Source: Dryococelus australis (Eukaryota > Arthropoda > Insecta > Phasmatodea > Phasmatidae). Taken from it: a stretch of DNA of 64,000 nucleotides. The translations under genes and the position numbers were made by a program. The notes beneath the pieces are model-generated. The model worked only from the letters and a program-made list of their open reading frames with translations. It made no database searches and had not been told where the DNA came from. The stretch is from contig CM056995.1 of NCBI GenBank assembly GCA_029891345.1, positions 81,655,895 through 81,719,894 on the forward strand, given 5' to 3'. Shown in pieces: positions 44,065-55,524 of the stretch. Position 1 is the stretch's first letter, and every line of letters begins with the position of its first letter.

Positions 44065-46585
44065 AAACTTCACTCGAAATGTTCTTCGGCACATGAAATA
44101 ATAAAATGTATAGCTACTTAGCTATTTAAATAAATTCTAAAATACAGTAAATACTGTTGCAGATTGACTATAAACAGAATCATAAGGTTATGTTTATTAT
44201 ATGCATCCGAGCTACACCTATATTTTGGACAGCAATATTTAATTGATTTTACGTATTATTTTAATGTTAATATAATTCTTTTCGCATGTTTATTATATTA
44301 TATGTTAACATTTCATTTCCTTAATTTTGCGATGTATAAGAACCACCAGTCCATTACACTATGATATTTTTCACACTTTTTTTGAGTTCTAAACATGTTG
44401 ATGTCACTATTTTCAATATTGTTTTAATATGTTTGATTTTATTTTCAGTAATTGCTTCATAATTTTAAAATGTAGATTATTTATTTGTTTTGGGATTTAA
44501 AGACATAATATTTTAGACCTTAATTTTATTTTGTGAAGGTAAAGCCGGAAGCGAGCCATGATTGGATGTTGGTTGGTCGGAAGCCGGAAGAAGGGGCTTT
44601 TGGGAAAGACATTAAACACATAAGACGTCAAAATTTTGTTGGAAATTAATTTTTTAAATTCTAATGCCATCATACATTTAGTTTAGAAATTATGCTCCCA
44701 AAGGCTAAGTTTTAGGTCGTCGCCGCAGCTACATTGAAGAAGAGGCTGTAAGCTAAGTTGTAGATATATATTTTGAGTGTTAAATCGACGAAGCGACAAG
44801 GACGCCTAGACTACGATGCCGGCGTCATGCAAGGAGATAGAGCCAGAGAACCTCAGGTGACGTCAAGGCAAATTAACGCATGGGAAGCCTAATTAACTGA
44901 ACTGTTGTGCAAGTATTAAATTATAAGGGACCTGAACTTATTTTACGAAAGTTACTTTTTGATTTTTCACGACTTAACTGTGACTTTCATGGGTATGTTA
45001 AACCAGTAGCCCCGAACTTTCGCATATGAGCTAGCACAGCCAGAGCAATATGCAATGAGATAAAGAATTGTTTTGAACTTTCAACATAAATACAGAGTAA
45101 CTTTATTTGGTGGAATATCGGATTTGAGATGATGAATTGATGAGCTGACTTTTATTACTTAATGAACTATTAGTGAATGTGATCTAATAAATCTAAGAAA
45201 TTAAGTAAGAGCTTACCAAAACTTTCTGGAAAGTCAAATACAGAGGAGACTACTTCCGGCGGAACCTATGTAGTTATTTTGAACTAAACTTTCAAGTAAA
45301 AGATTTATTATTTTTTTAATAACAGCTCTAAAGTTTCACAGCGTTTTCAGTATTTTATTTTATTTTAAAATATCATTCTGATTTATCACTTTCTTAATTG
45401 GATGGTGGTATGTCATTTATGTAAATTATCATTAAGTATAATTTCATTTGAGTAAAGAGATTTCAGTCACATACATACATTTGATTTTGCACCTTGTTTA
45501 ACTAGTCACGTATTTGAGTCTGTGCTTGTTTATTTATTCTTTTCATGAATAAATTAACTATCAAGGTTACACATGTTTGCTTTAAATGAATTACAGTGAA
45601 GGTTGGAATGTGTTTTCTATTGCATGAGGTCTACAGCATCGCCGGAGAGCTTCTGATTCCAGTGTGGTAAGACCAAGGTCACATCACGAATAATAAGGCG
45701 CCCAAAACCTATCATATCATTGTAATTATTATTTCTCCCAACTCACACCAAATAGATTTGCATCTACATTTTTTTACAGACACTATCACAGAGAGTGTTA
45801 CAGATAAAGTGACACACTTCACTTGGTGGCTTGAAAATATTCTAGAGTGATTTATTTCACAGTGGTGCTCGACAGGGCCGTGTGGCTATCCCAACGTGTT
45901 GGCTATTACATAAGAGTGGCCCACACCAGATGTTTCAATACTTAAAACTTTCTACATATTATGCAATATAAATGAACTTTAAATACCCCTAAAAATTCAG
46001 AGTCGAAAAAGATAATTCTAAGAAAGTAAAAACTCTGTCATCGGTGGTTCTCTCGCCAACCTATCAACGCTGCAATCAGTTTTCAATCTCAGGACCACCT
46101 AAGACTACACTGGCGATGACTTTTCTTGAAGTATTATTTTTTCCGGCCCCCGTATTTTAGGCATTATCTCTTTTCTAGCTGTCGAAAGCTGGTACTTTAC
46201 GAAGACAATCCAGTCCCTAACTCTGATGGGTACAACATCATCTACGAGGGGCCCTCACTACATGCGAGTTACTATTACTACAAAATACATATGCATAGAA
46301 ACGTGCAAACCTCGCGTTATTATGTAAGGAGAGTCTGAACTGCAAGTTACCGTGCGTTTGACGGACTTCAGTCATTGTTGGGCAATACGTGTGGCACGAC
46401 CAGGAGAACTCTTGATCCAGTAGTATTGATTCAGTGATGGAGTGGCCAATCTCTTTCAAGGTGATCAATCAGGTAGGCGAAGTTGATTAAAGTGATGCGG
46501 CCAATGAAACCTCGGAATGTGCCCACTTGTTTATAAGGCAGTGGAGTTTATCCTTTCACCGACAGATAACGCGAATTTTGCATGT
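44065..46585. other. no gene assigned
   Basis: About 2.5 kb, mostly AT-rich. 44,530-44,930 is GC-richer (GCCGGAAG twice, near 44,546 and 44,583), and 45,630-45,720 has ATCGCCGGAGAGC then AAGGCGCCCAAAACC, which could be an eroded LTR end with primer site. The evidence is too weak to call an element. Confidence 0.35.
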
Positions 46586-46587
46586 AT

Positions 46588-46668
46588 TTTCCTATACGTC
46601 GACCAGGATTCAAACCCTGCAATTCCTCACGCCAGAACCAGCGAGTTAACCGATCGTATTGCTTTATA
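46588..46668 (-). repeat. tRNA-like fragment
   Basis: Minus strand: ACGATCGGTTAACTCGCTGG (A-box region) and GCAGGGTTTGAATCCTGGTC (good B box) at tRNA spacing. No partner copy in the window. SINE head or tRNA pseudogene. Confidence 0.45.
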
Positions 46669-46669
46669 G

Positions 46670-47140
46670 TTCGTCAATATCAATTTTGTGTAGGATTATA
46701 AATAAAAATTTGTAACTACAATATTCCCTGTTTTCATGTTATTGAATTGTTTTTAATGTTTTCTATCCTCGAGTTGATTCTTGGCCTTCCATTAAATATC
46801 AGTTATGAGTTAAGTCGCGGTTATGAAGGCAGTAAGCAAAAAATCGTCGCACCCTAAATGCACGATAATCGCAAATCATAAAAGTGATTTTTTGAAATGT
46901 TTGTGTCGGAAAGAAGATAATTCCTATCACTTGACAATTTGAAGATTGTAACAACGTTCTCTTCACGGTTATTGGATGTGCGGCAGATAAATGGGTGTTG
47001 CATTTAGGAAAACAGACGTAGTAAGATGTTTACACAGGCATGCATTTTGAAATACAGTTTTAATACTTCCAATTCACTTGGTAGAATAGTACTGTAAACA
47101 ATTTATAAAAATGGACAACTGTTCTACGCTCCTCGTTTAC
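46670..47140. other. no gene seen
   Basis: AT-rich, unassigned. Confidence 0.5.
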
Positions 47141-47146
47141 AGTATA

Positions 47147-47653
47147 CTAGCGACCCGCCCCGGCCTCGCTCGGGTGCGATTTACAAACATGGCGTTGTTT
47201 AGTTTTACAGCAAGTATATACACTAAATTATTAGGGTAACTAACATAGGATTAATACTGTGTACAAAAAGTCTTTGTAAGTGAACTTTAAAAGACAAAAA
47301 TGGTTACTGTGGGTCATCCTTAAAAGATAATCATACATTGTCGCGAGCATTTTTGTAGACCTTTGTGAGATCTACAATTATGTAGTACATTAATTTTGTG
47401 TCTCTCTTATGGTTCAGTCAGCGTAAGGAATGTAAGCGCCCGAAAAGCGGCTTTCCCGACTTGATTAGAAAACGTCGACATTTCTCTACTATTCTTATCT
47501 TAAATATTAATGGATTATATACCGAAACCTTCCTCCAAGAAATTCTCTAAATGATGCTGAAAACCACATCGAAATCCATTAAGTAGTTTAGAAGCCTTAG
47601 CCGAATAAACAGGCACATACGGCCGGGAGACCTAGTTTTATAATATGTATAGA
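47147..47653 (-). mobile_element. non-autonomous Helitron
   Basis: Read on the minus strand it starts TCTATACATATTATAAAACT after an A and ends GGTCGCTAG before a T, as Helitrons do. Before the end is a GC-rich hairpin word (CCCGAGCGAGGCCGGGGCGG). The interior word AACTACTTAATGGATTTCGA is typical of insect non-autonomous Helitrons. 507 bp; unlike the copy at 5,069 apart from the ends. Confidence 0.75.
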
Positions 47654-47659
47654 TGAAAC

Positions 47660-48295
47660 ATTTTGGTTCTTTTAAGCCTCATTTATGCTTGGAAATATGT
47701 TTCTAGAAGCACTGTTTGGCAACAATTTACAAATTGTTTCATGAGTTTGCGATATGTATTTTTGATGTTTGCAAACAGTTCGGATACTACTTTCTAACAA
47801 AAGAGGGACGAAACAAACACGGGTTTAACTGGAGAAACAACAAATGTTTCATGCTTTCCAACTGAATGAAAAACATTATGGCGCCCTCTATGACCAGAGG
47901 ACGCGACAAGGCGGCTATACAAAGCCCTAGTTGTCCTGAAATGAGTAGTACAGAGAAAACACAAAGAGACACCAATGCAAAGCTAAATTATAGCACTGTA
48001 ACTGAACTGTGATTGAAAAAGTTCAAACAATTAGCATTTACCATAAATCCATTTCCCAAACTCCATTGTGCTTCAAAAATAATTGTGGTATGTATTACCA
48101 AGTAAGAAAGACTGTAAACGACTTGTCGTTAGTTTGTTTGTTGTTGTAAAGAATTGCAGTATATTATCTTAAAGTTCTTCACAACCTTAATTCTCATTTG
48201 TTTTGGATCAGAAAAGGCATGTAGGTTAATTCTAGGTTCACCATAAATAGGAAATATCGTTAGTTACTAGAAATGCATGTAAGCAAAACTGTGTT
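47660..48295. other. no gene seen
   Basis: AT-rich, unassigned. Confidence 0.5.
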
Positions 48296-48299
48296 TTGG

Positions 48300-49325
48300 T
48301 AGTTTTATTTAAAAATCCACAATGGCACATGATTAAGTTTACGTAATATTGAGCTGAACATCACAACCTTGATTATAAAATATCATAGAAAAAGTACAAA
48401 AAATTCCAGAACACTAACATGGCTTTTCTTGCCTAAAAACAGGGCATTTTCAATTATCATGAAAAGTCTTATGAAAATATTTTTATGGGTATATGTAACC
48501 ATAACAGAAAAGGTCACCAAACCAATACTATAATATTTAAGTATACAAGCAATATTATGATTTTATTCTAATAGGTTATTTACTTGGCAATAAATAACCT
48601 ATATGTGGAAGGCCAATGTTTACTTTCATTAACCTAGATGCTTTCAACCAAACCATATCAGAAATAGACTAAATATCTAGTGGAATAAATATCAAAAATT
48701 AAATTGGATTTTTCTCATTAACCAAAATACTGAAACATACGAAGTGGTGGGTATCGGACAATATTTAAAATTGTCTTTTCTAAACCTGGCCATAGTCAGA
48801 AAGTGCTAAATTAGACCATAAAATTAGACCAAATACATTAAAAGGGCAAATTTTATTACTTGGCTGTCGCCACAAAGCTAGAAAGCCCATTTTCATTTCA
48901 CTCTCTTTAAAACTTCCCACAACAGATTTTAGAAACCCCTTTTAAATTTTGACAGGAGCTTCATTTTGTATATCACCACTTTAAGACAAGGAGACATTTT
49001 GGGTGGTTTTTAAAAACCATAAAAATGGCAAAAATTATCTTTCCCAATGCCATTATTGCAAACTTTTAGAAGTTATCACCAAAACTTTCATGATTGTCTC
49101 CAAAAAACCTTAAGAAAATGCCTTTTATGAAAAAGCAATAAAAAAAATTCCGAGCTCTACAAACTCCTACCACAACTTCGTCCCATACAGGCTTAAATTT
49201 CAACATTTCAGAAAAGTCTGAAAGTACTTAAGAACTCGTAACGATGCCGGCTGTTTCTCTTGGGGTAGCCATCTCCCTCGACTGGCTCTCCTCGGTCGAT
49301 ATTTATACATAAATACCAAAATCTT
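48300..49325 (-). repeat. T-rich module H, copy 2
   Basis: On the minus strand: TATAAATATCGACC near 49,302, then GTCGAGGGAGATGGCTACCC and AGAGAAACAGCCGGC, then about 1 kb of T-rich DNA without an open frame. The order matches 31,900-33,360. A GC-richer block (49,430-49,720) lies upstream of the TATA box, as in copy 1. Confidence 0.35.
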
Positions 49326-49329
49326 TAAC

Positions 49330-50585
49330 CTCTAAAGCTCGGCAAATAGAAATCAGTCTCATATTTGCGCATCCAATAACAAGCACCAGCAAACAAACTT
49401 CATCATGGTGGGGTGAACTCAGCATGTGCTGCCAATGACCCGCGATTTCTTCTTTCTCTCCACTGACCTCGTAATTGCTCCACAAATCACAAGACGCCTG
49501 GAGAAACGGCATCCCGGAGACTACCGAAGAGCTCCGTGCCCGCCAGACAGCTGGGCGACTTCGAGCACAGCGCACGGTGCACGATGCATGCACGAGAACC
49601 CCTCGCTTCGCCGCACACATTCACATTCAGTATGGCCTCGCTGGATGCCGACTCCACGCCGCACTGACTGCTGATCAAGCAGACTTCACGGCCAATGGAA
49701 TCTTCAGCTGATTTTCATGCTTCTTTCGGCGTGAACTCCTCGCAGAAATCAATCAGATTCCACCAAAATGAAAGCAAGTGAGGAAAATCGATGTAGCGTA
49801 GTTAGCAAAAAATATATGAAAATATCACCAGACTTCATAACCCGCATTAACCCTATTCAACAAGGCAGTCGAATTTTGTATTTTTCATGGCAGCAATTTC
49901 CTCAGAAAGGCATTTACACACATATTTCAGAACGAAAAAAATGATTTCAAATAGTAAACGTGTATCAGGATTACGTTTTTCAGTACGTACCACATAAATG
50001 CGGGCTAAAACTTCTTGTCAAAAGTAGATTGCCTTCTACTCGTAACATCAGAACAACGAAAAACTGTAAATTTAGCTTGTGTTCCACAAAAATTCAATAT
50101 TTTTCAAGTCCATATTGATTTTGTCAGAAAAATGGGAAGGGGCGAGGGGGCGTGTAGGATAAAATTGAGACAATCCGTTTCAACATGCAACAATGTTTAT
50201 GCAAAGTTTGCGTTCCTCAACCGTCAAAGGTACTAATATCAGTTATTGTGTGCACACTACCTACTGTTGTCAGGAATTGGTCATTTTATTAAAATGAATG
50301 TGAGGACACCTGATAACTCAGTGAAACTCGCCGAGGAGTGTCATTCTCGACCAGCTTGCTGCCACGTAGTTCATAACATAATGTAATAGCGAAATATACT
50401 TCTTATACTGGCAACAGTTAAAACAGAACTGTAGTTCGAACACAGCACGGTACAGGAATAGTGTTATGAAACATGTTTTTAGTGTTTCTGAAATAGTTCG
50501 GGAACAGCCTGCAAACTGCTATGCTGACAATTCACAAACTGTTTGGAAATAACATGGAATAGTTTTCAGACATGTGTTTTCAAGT
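49330..50585. other. no gene assigned
   Basis: 49,430-49,720 is GC-richer with overlapping frames of 60-105 codons on both strands, none like a known protein. The remainder is AT-rich. Confidence 0.4.
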
Positions 50586-50639
50586 GCATAGGCGAGACTT
50601 TACATTCAAGGTGCGATATCTATAGAGGTAATTTGAGTT

Positions 50640-50880
50640 TGTTTATATGTATCGGGTAAACTCGAAAATTACACGGCCGATTCTTATAATTCTTTTACTA
50701 TTACAAAGCTAAATTCTTACAAATGGCCATAGGCTATGTTAAATCCAAAAAGAAAAAAGTAAATCAAGTCGGAGATAAATGAGCTACTTTCTAAGCATGC
50801 GCTACCAAAACTACAGTACCGATTGTAATAATTCTTTCACTGTTAGAAAGCTACAGTCTTCCAGATGGACATAGGCATAT
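50640..50880 (+). repeat. Helitron-interior-like segment, duplicated
   Basis: ATTCTTTTACTATTACAAAG with AAATGGCCATAGGCTATG (50,690-50,740), then ATTCTTTCACTGTTAGAAAG with AGATGGACATAGGCATAT (50,830-50,880). Both resemble the conserved interior of insect non-autonomous Helitrons. No TC or CTAG ends were found. Confidence 0.35.
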
Positions 50881-51030
50881 ACTTGCAACTACCCGTGACT
50901 ACTTGCGACTACCTGTGAATACATGCGACTACCCATGACTTCTTTCGAATACCTGTGAATACATGCGACTATCCATGACTACTTGTGACTACTTGCGACT
51001 ACTTGCGACTAACTACGACTGCTTGCGAAT
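50881..51030. repeat. 10-bp minisatellite
   Basis: About 15 units of ACTTGCGACT type with variants (ACCTGTGAAT, ACATGCGACT, ACCCATGACT). Unit length stays at 10 bp throughout. A Helitron-like segment ends and a Harbinger element begins at its two edges. Confidence 0.85.
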
Positions 51031-51453
51031 TTATAATATTGAGGACTGGTTTCACAATATCTGGTTTTCTTCTGATTATCGTCTGATAAAATGTTAAGTG
51101 CTGGTTAGGGCAATTTTCTGTTTCCCAATAAATAGTTAACATTAATAGGTCGATTATCTGACTATAGCCAAGGTTCCGATTAGAAGGCTTATCAGCCCAG
51201 TCATAAACATTTGAGGTTATGTGGATACATCAAATTGTATGTGATGACAATAAATCATTTATGAAGTAGAATGTGTGTGTATCAGGTTATCTGAGCATGT
51301 TATTAATTCTAGACTCTGTTTGCAGATTTAGTGGGCATTTTCACATTGTAAAATACAGCTAAAATTTAACAGTATAAATAAGTAGGCACGAACGTTTGTA
51401 AACAGTGACAATACAATTATTAAATAATCCAGGAAATTTTTTCCCTTGTTGTG

Positions 51454-51563
51454 ATGATGGCAGATGATTTGAATAATTTGTTTGAAAATGATGGTGAAGA
51501 AATAGTATATTTCATAAATAGGCCAAGAATATTTCGGGATCGCCCGAATCACTTGCAGATTGT
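51454..51563 (+). pseudogene. Harbinger transposase, N-terminal segment
   Basis: ATG at 51,454/51,457; reads MADDLNNLFENDGEEIVYFI then NRPRIFRDRPNHLQ. The acidic start followed by R-P-R-x-F-R-x-R-P is typical of HARBI1-like transposases. The similarity stops near 51,563, where a stop follows within ten codons. Confidence 0.6.
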
Positions 51564-51569
51564 AACAAC

Positions 51570-52250
51570 CTGCCTACCTTAATACTTGTGACTACTTCTA
51601 TATTTAAACTGAACTCTTTTACCACGCTCTCCTAGTCACGATATCTCTAGTTAGGTAGGGGCTTGCTTTGGGCGTAGCTAATACTGATGGCTATTCAATG
51701 AAATATGATAATCCAACTAAAAAAAATTATTAAAAATACTTCGGATATTATGGAACAATACTTTGACACAATACCACAATAAGATTCTCAACACAATACT
51801 GACTTTACTTTACTCTGACTGACAAGATAATTATACGAACATAATGGAACACAGTTATACAAGAAATGGCAGGTTAATTATAAGAATATAAGAGGATGCG
51901 ATAATACAAAGCCCGTAGCCTTGCCACGTGATTATTACTTCTTTAGAACAGGACCTCGATATCGGGAATGCCACCCCACCGCCTGGCCGGAATTATGCTC
52001 ACCAGTGAAGGCAGTGTAAATTTTCAGATGGGCTGGAGCTCCCCGGACCCTCGCTCCGACACTGACGTTGACACTTCACACTCTGGCGACAGCCCGGAGG
52101 AGGGCGGTGCGAGCTCGTTTCTTATATAGACTGGCTGGAGTGGGTCAGTCAGGCTTGTTGATTAAACAGGGGTCTCCCTCAGAATCTATATCCCATCGTC
52201 GTGTGCGGGCCCCCTGGAATGACAAGGAAGTTTTTATTAGGTTTTTCCTG
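51570..52250 (-). mobile_element. LTR- or promoter-like insertion inside the Harbinger (fossil)
   Basis: On the minus strand a TATA box (CTATATAAGAAACGAGC near 52,128) is followed by a GC-rich leader and then AT-richer DNA. The block separates two parts of the transposase. No coding region and no matched ends were found. A solo LTR is the most economical reading; a broken copy at most. Confidence 0.3.
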
Positions 52251-52254
52251 AATA

Positions 52255-53095
52255 AAAACACTGTTCTAGCACTTCTGTTTTTGGTGTACTGCATATACCT
52301 GCAGTTTATTAATGCTAGGCCTAGGCCTACACTAGTAGATACACAAGGTTATGTTATAACAGTTGGTGTCTTAAGTTATCGCACATGCCTTTATAGGTTG
52401 TCACATAACTTACTTGTGTAAAATATTTGTCATACTTCTGTATGTTGTTATAGGCCTATTTATTCGCTGGATTTTTATATGCATTTGTAGGTAATGCTGT
52501 ATATTTTGCCAGTTTTTTAAAGCCCTGTTTGCAATTTTATGTGGAGCCACAAGCAAATTTGGACGACTACAACTGATATTAGGAAATGGAAAAATGCCAA
52601 AAAGTATTTTCTGTAGTTTCATAACATATAAATATTGTTAATCATTTACGTATGTTTGTTTCAGCAGTTCATTTTTCTTTTGGTTTTAAAACCACATTCA
52701 ACATTCACAACTTAATTAATCCCAAAAAATTTCACATTATATAATTAATTTGTTTTGTGGTACTGCAATGATTGAATTTTTTGATACAGTAGTTATGATG
52801 ACAATGTTAGGTCTGTAGATGAATGTAGACACAATTTGCTTCAGACACACAGACTTTGATTATGTAGTGTTTAATGTAAAGACTTGCAAGTTGGCTTAAA
52901 TTTTTTATGGTACATTAACGATTTGCATTATTGGAACTAGTTGCAATCACATCACAATGTGTCAGGTTATGGTAAAGGCCAGTTCAATTGTGTTGGTTCT
53001 GTACATACTTTTGTAAGTTATGTTATTTGCCATTTTAGGGTTATGTTAAATACTCAGATTATGTTAAATATTTTTGTAGGTTATTACATAGCTGT
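52255..53095. other. Harbinger interior, no readable gene part
   Basis: AT-rich interior of the element, with several GGTTATGTTA words between 52,340 and 53,080. The transposase part expected here is not recognisable. Confidence 0.4.
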
Positions 53096-53105
53096 GGGAG
53101 CTTAA

Positions 53106-53298
53106 TATGGCCTACACAAAAGTACTGTGTGCCGTATAGTAAAAAAGGTGACCACTGTAAATGCAATGCTTCGGAGAAAATATATGAAGTTCCCAGAAAA
53201 TTATGAAGACTCTATACAGCTACAGCAAGAATTTTACAATATGGCAAAACCCCCGAAAACTATTGGAGCCATGCACTGTACACACGTCAAAATTATTT
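53106..53298 (+). pseudogene. Harbinger transposase, central segment
   Basis: Reads YGLHKSTVCRIVKKV then RRKYMKFPENYEDSI, LQQEFYNMAKPPKTIGAMHC and THVKI. This is the HARBI1 stretch that runs from the helix-turn-helix to the first catalytic Asp; GAIDCTHI is usual, and here the Asp is replaced by His or Met in GAMHCTHV. After THVKI the frame enters the reverse strand of the Myb/SANT-like gene, so the C-terminal half is deleted. Confidence 0.85.
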
Positions 53299-53304
53299 CA
53301 ACAG

Positions 53305-53600
53305 AACTTTTATTGTTATCATACTTCGCTTTGAGAGTTTTCAAGCTCCGCGGAAATAAGCCACAAACTGAATTAAATTCTAGTACAATTCTTCTCCATA
53401 CCACTACTTTCTGTTTCCAGGTAACAGCATCTGTTCTTTTTGATTCAATAATACCAGAATATTTCTCTGAAAAAGATATAAGGACTTTAGTTTCCGAGGA
53501 AACAAAATTCTGTGAACGCGGCCACTTATTTTCATTAATGTTAAACATTCAACCAGCACCGGTAAATAAACAAACGAAGCCCTCATTGCAGCCAATCACG
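53305..53600 (-). pseudogene. Harbinger Myb/SANT-like DNA-binding protein, segment
   Basis: Minus-strand frames read KYSGIIESKRTDAVTWKQKV then WRRIVLEFNSVCGLFPRSLK and LKAKYDNNKSS. This is the Myb/SANT-like domain (three helices with the W and FN positions) of the second Harbinger protein, which helps the transposase into the nucleus and onto the TIRs. The N-terminus is shifted in frame around 53,490-53,520 and the C-terminus is missing. Confidence 0.8.
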
Positions 53601-54029
53601 AGCCAAGACGCCAGGGCATGGTTGCCACATGTACCTTAACCCATGGTTACCTAACCATCATATCAAATCATGATGAGAAACACTTCAATACTAATCAGAA
53701 TTTAATAGTTATGTTTAAATTAATTCATTGATTAGATAAACAGAACTTTTAAACAGAAATTGTGAAACCGGGCCTAAGATAATATTAAGCTCTACTGAGC
53801 CACTGCGGCCGCACTTGATGTAATATCGGTAAACTGAAGGAAGAAGTTAATAATACAGTCAGTTGAGAAGCATGCATGAGAAGTATAAGGTAGTTTGGTC
53901 ACGGTAATCTCAAGTGTTTTGGATACAGATATAGACTTACATCCCTCATTCCTCACACGGTTCTAGGACAGGGCCAAGTGGTAGAGGCGTGCTAGCCCAC
54001 GCGATGGGGTAGTGAGCAGAAAGGAGTTA

Positions 54030-54760
54030 GCACAGGGGAAAACAGAGCCGTCCTGATTGGCGGAGGGGGTGTGGAAGGGGGGAGGGTACAAAATCCCACC
54101 GGGGGAAAAGTCGGCGTATCATTAAATAAGGTTCTGATACGCGCACAAATAAATAAATAAATAAATAAAAAAAAGTCTCTCTCTCCGCCAACGTTCGCTG
54201 CCCGAAGCGCAGAAAAGTTGTGCGGTCGGCTAATTGGGCCTGTGTTAAGTTGCTCTTGTCGTTTCGTTTCCCGCGCCTCGTTAATTGATACATCGTCCAC
54301 GTCTCTGTGTGCGCGGGCACGCGTCATGCTAATTGGCGGAGGGGTTGCCTCTCTCCCTCGCCCTCTCTCACTCTCTCTCCCTAGCTCCGCTTTTCCCAGG
54401 TGCTGCATCAAGCGGAGCGAGAAATTAAAGCTAATTATCCATTACATCATTAACCAATATCGAGCTCCCGGCGGTCACTGCGGCGCAGAAAGGTTCTGCA
54501 GCATTGTTTCGACTGTTTGAACTTCCGCGTGGCCACGGGGGCGTGAAATTTCGTGTTTCAGCTACTACATCGCGGCCGCGTCCGTTTACACAAGCCAGAG
54601 GAAACTGCACTCTTAAACAGGGAATTCGTCTGCGATCAGCGTTTCGCAGACGGCGGAGCAGCTGCTCTCGAAGTCTGACTGATATCTCGCTGTGATGACT
54701 CGCGAGATTTTCCGCACGATGGTGAAACAAAATTGAGGACTTCAGCTACGACAGGGTAAA
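54030..54760. promoter_or_regulatory. candidate developmental enhancer or conserved non-coding element
   Basis: GC-mixed, non-repetitive DNA with a dense set of homeodomain cores: GGCTAATTGGG (54,227), GTTAATTGATA (54,281), TGCTAATTGGCGG (54,328) and AAAGCTAATTATCCATTACA (54,427) with CATTAACC beside it. A GAGA-type tract (CTCTCTCACTCTCTCTCC, 54,364) and CCATTA/GGTCACTG words add to it. No repeat copy in the window and no credible frame. Motif content is seen; function is inferred. Confidence 0.4.
54149..54172. repeat. (AAAT)n microsatellite
   Basis: Five to six AAAT units running into an A-run. Confidence 0.9.
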
Positions 54761-54904
54761 ATGAAAGTAATCATTTTTCCACCACGAAAGAAGCATAGAC
54801 TGACAGAAAATTACAAATGGTAGCATGATTAGATTATGTGCCATATGTAGGGATAGGGACATTTCGGGAATTCGTTTCGGGACAAGATAGCCATCAAACG
54901 CCTA

Positions 54905-55120
54905 TACAGTGAAGTCACCTTTGCAATTGGATCATAGTTCATTAGACACGCTCTAGACGCCACTGAGCCAATAACAAACTTGTAGGAAACAATTACCGAA
55001 TCTCATACTTGCCAGGTGTGAAGTAACACTGTGGCAGCAGCCAATGAACAAACTGCTGAGGCTCTAGTGTACACGGTACTGTGGAGTCTAGCCTACAGGT
55101 TATTGAACTCGCGAAATTTA
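54905..55120 (+). repeat. dispersed repeat G, copy 1
   Basis: TTTGCAATTGGATCATAGTT, TTAGACACGCTCTAGACGCC, ACTGAGCCAATAA, then GGCAGCAGCCAATGAAC and CACGGTACTGTGGAGTCTAG. A second copy in tandem lies at 55,285-55,480 and part of a third at 61,300-61,385. Confidence 0.6.
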
Positions 55121-55284
55121 CCTAGCCCTAGTCATATGGTATTTCGAACACGCCATTCATAGTCGTGATGTGACTATGGCCAGTCTTGAATGCAAAATAA
55201 CTGACTAGGGTCAGAATTTAAAGAACTTATATCTAGACACCGGCAAAATTCGCGTTATTATTTGAGGACATCTTAAACTTAAAT

Positions 55285-55480
55285 CACTTTTCCTTTGCAA
55301 TATGTTTATCATTGGACCAGTACTTATTTGACACGCCCCTGGTAACTCTGCGCCAATAAATGAACGCTCCACAACCGTATGCTCCAATCACGTGCAGTTC
55401 ACTCAGAAAGGGAGAAATGGAGAAACGACGCCGGCTCGAGTATATACAGTACTGTGAATTTCAGCTTGTCGTAAAAAAAG
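55285..55480 (+). repeat. dispersed repeat G, copy 2
   Basis: TTTGCAATATGTTTATCATT, TTTGACACGCCCCTGGTAAC, TCTGCGCCAATAAATGAACG, then GAGTATATACAGTACTGTGA. Same order as copy 1 about 370 bp away. Confidence 0.6.
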
Positions 55481-55524
55481 TAACGCTAATTTTGCAGGTC
55501 GCTAATTATATCATACACTTCACG

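Larger units (their letters stand above)
51043..53774 (+). mobile_element. PIF/Harbinger transposon, internally deleted, with nested insertion
   Basis: TIRs: left GGACTGGTTTCACAATATCT, right (reversed) GGCCCGGTTTCACAATTTCT. Flanking triplets are TGA and TAA, consistent with a 3-bp duplication changed at one base. Inside are a HARBI1-like N-terminal segment, a block with an LTR/promoter look, a HARBI1-like middle segment and a convergent Myb/SANT-like segment, which is the normal two-gene plan of Harbinger elements. 2.73 kb. Confidence 0.8.

Noticed and set aside
45630-45740. LTR end with primer-binding site (AAGGCGCCCAAAACC)
   Set aside because: No TATA box, opposite end or internal region could be matched to it.
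49430-49720. Protein-coding exon in a GC-rich block
   Set aside because: Frames are open on both strands and match nothing; composition alone explains them.
50881-51030. CRISPR-like array
   Set aside because: Units are contiguous 10-mers without spacers, in a eukaryotic context.
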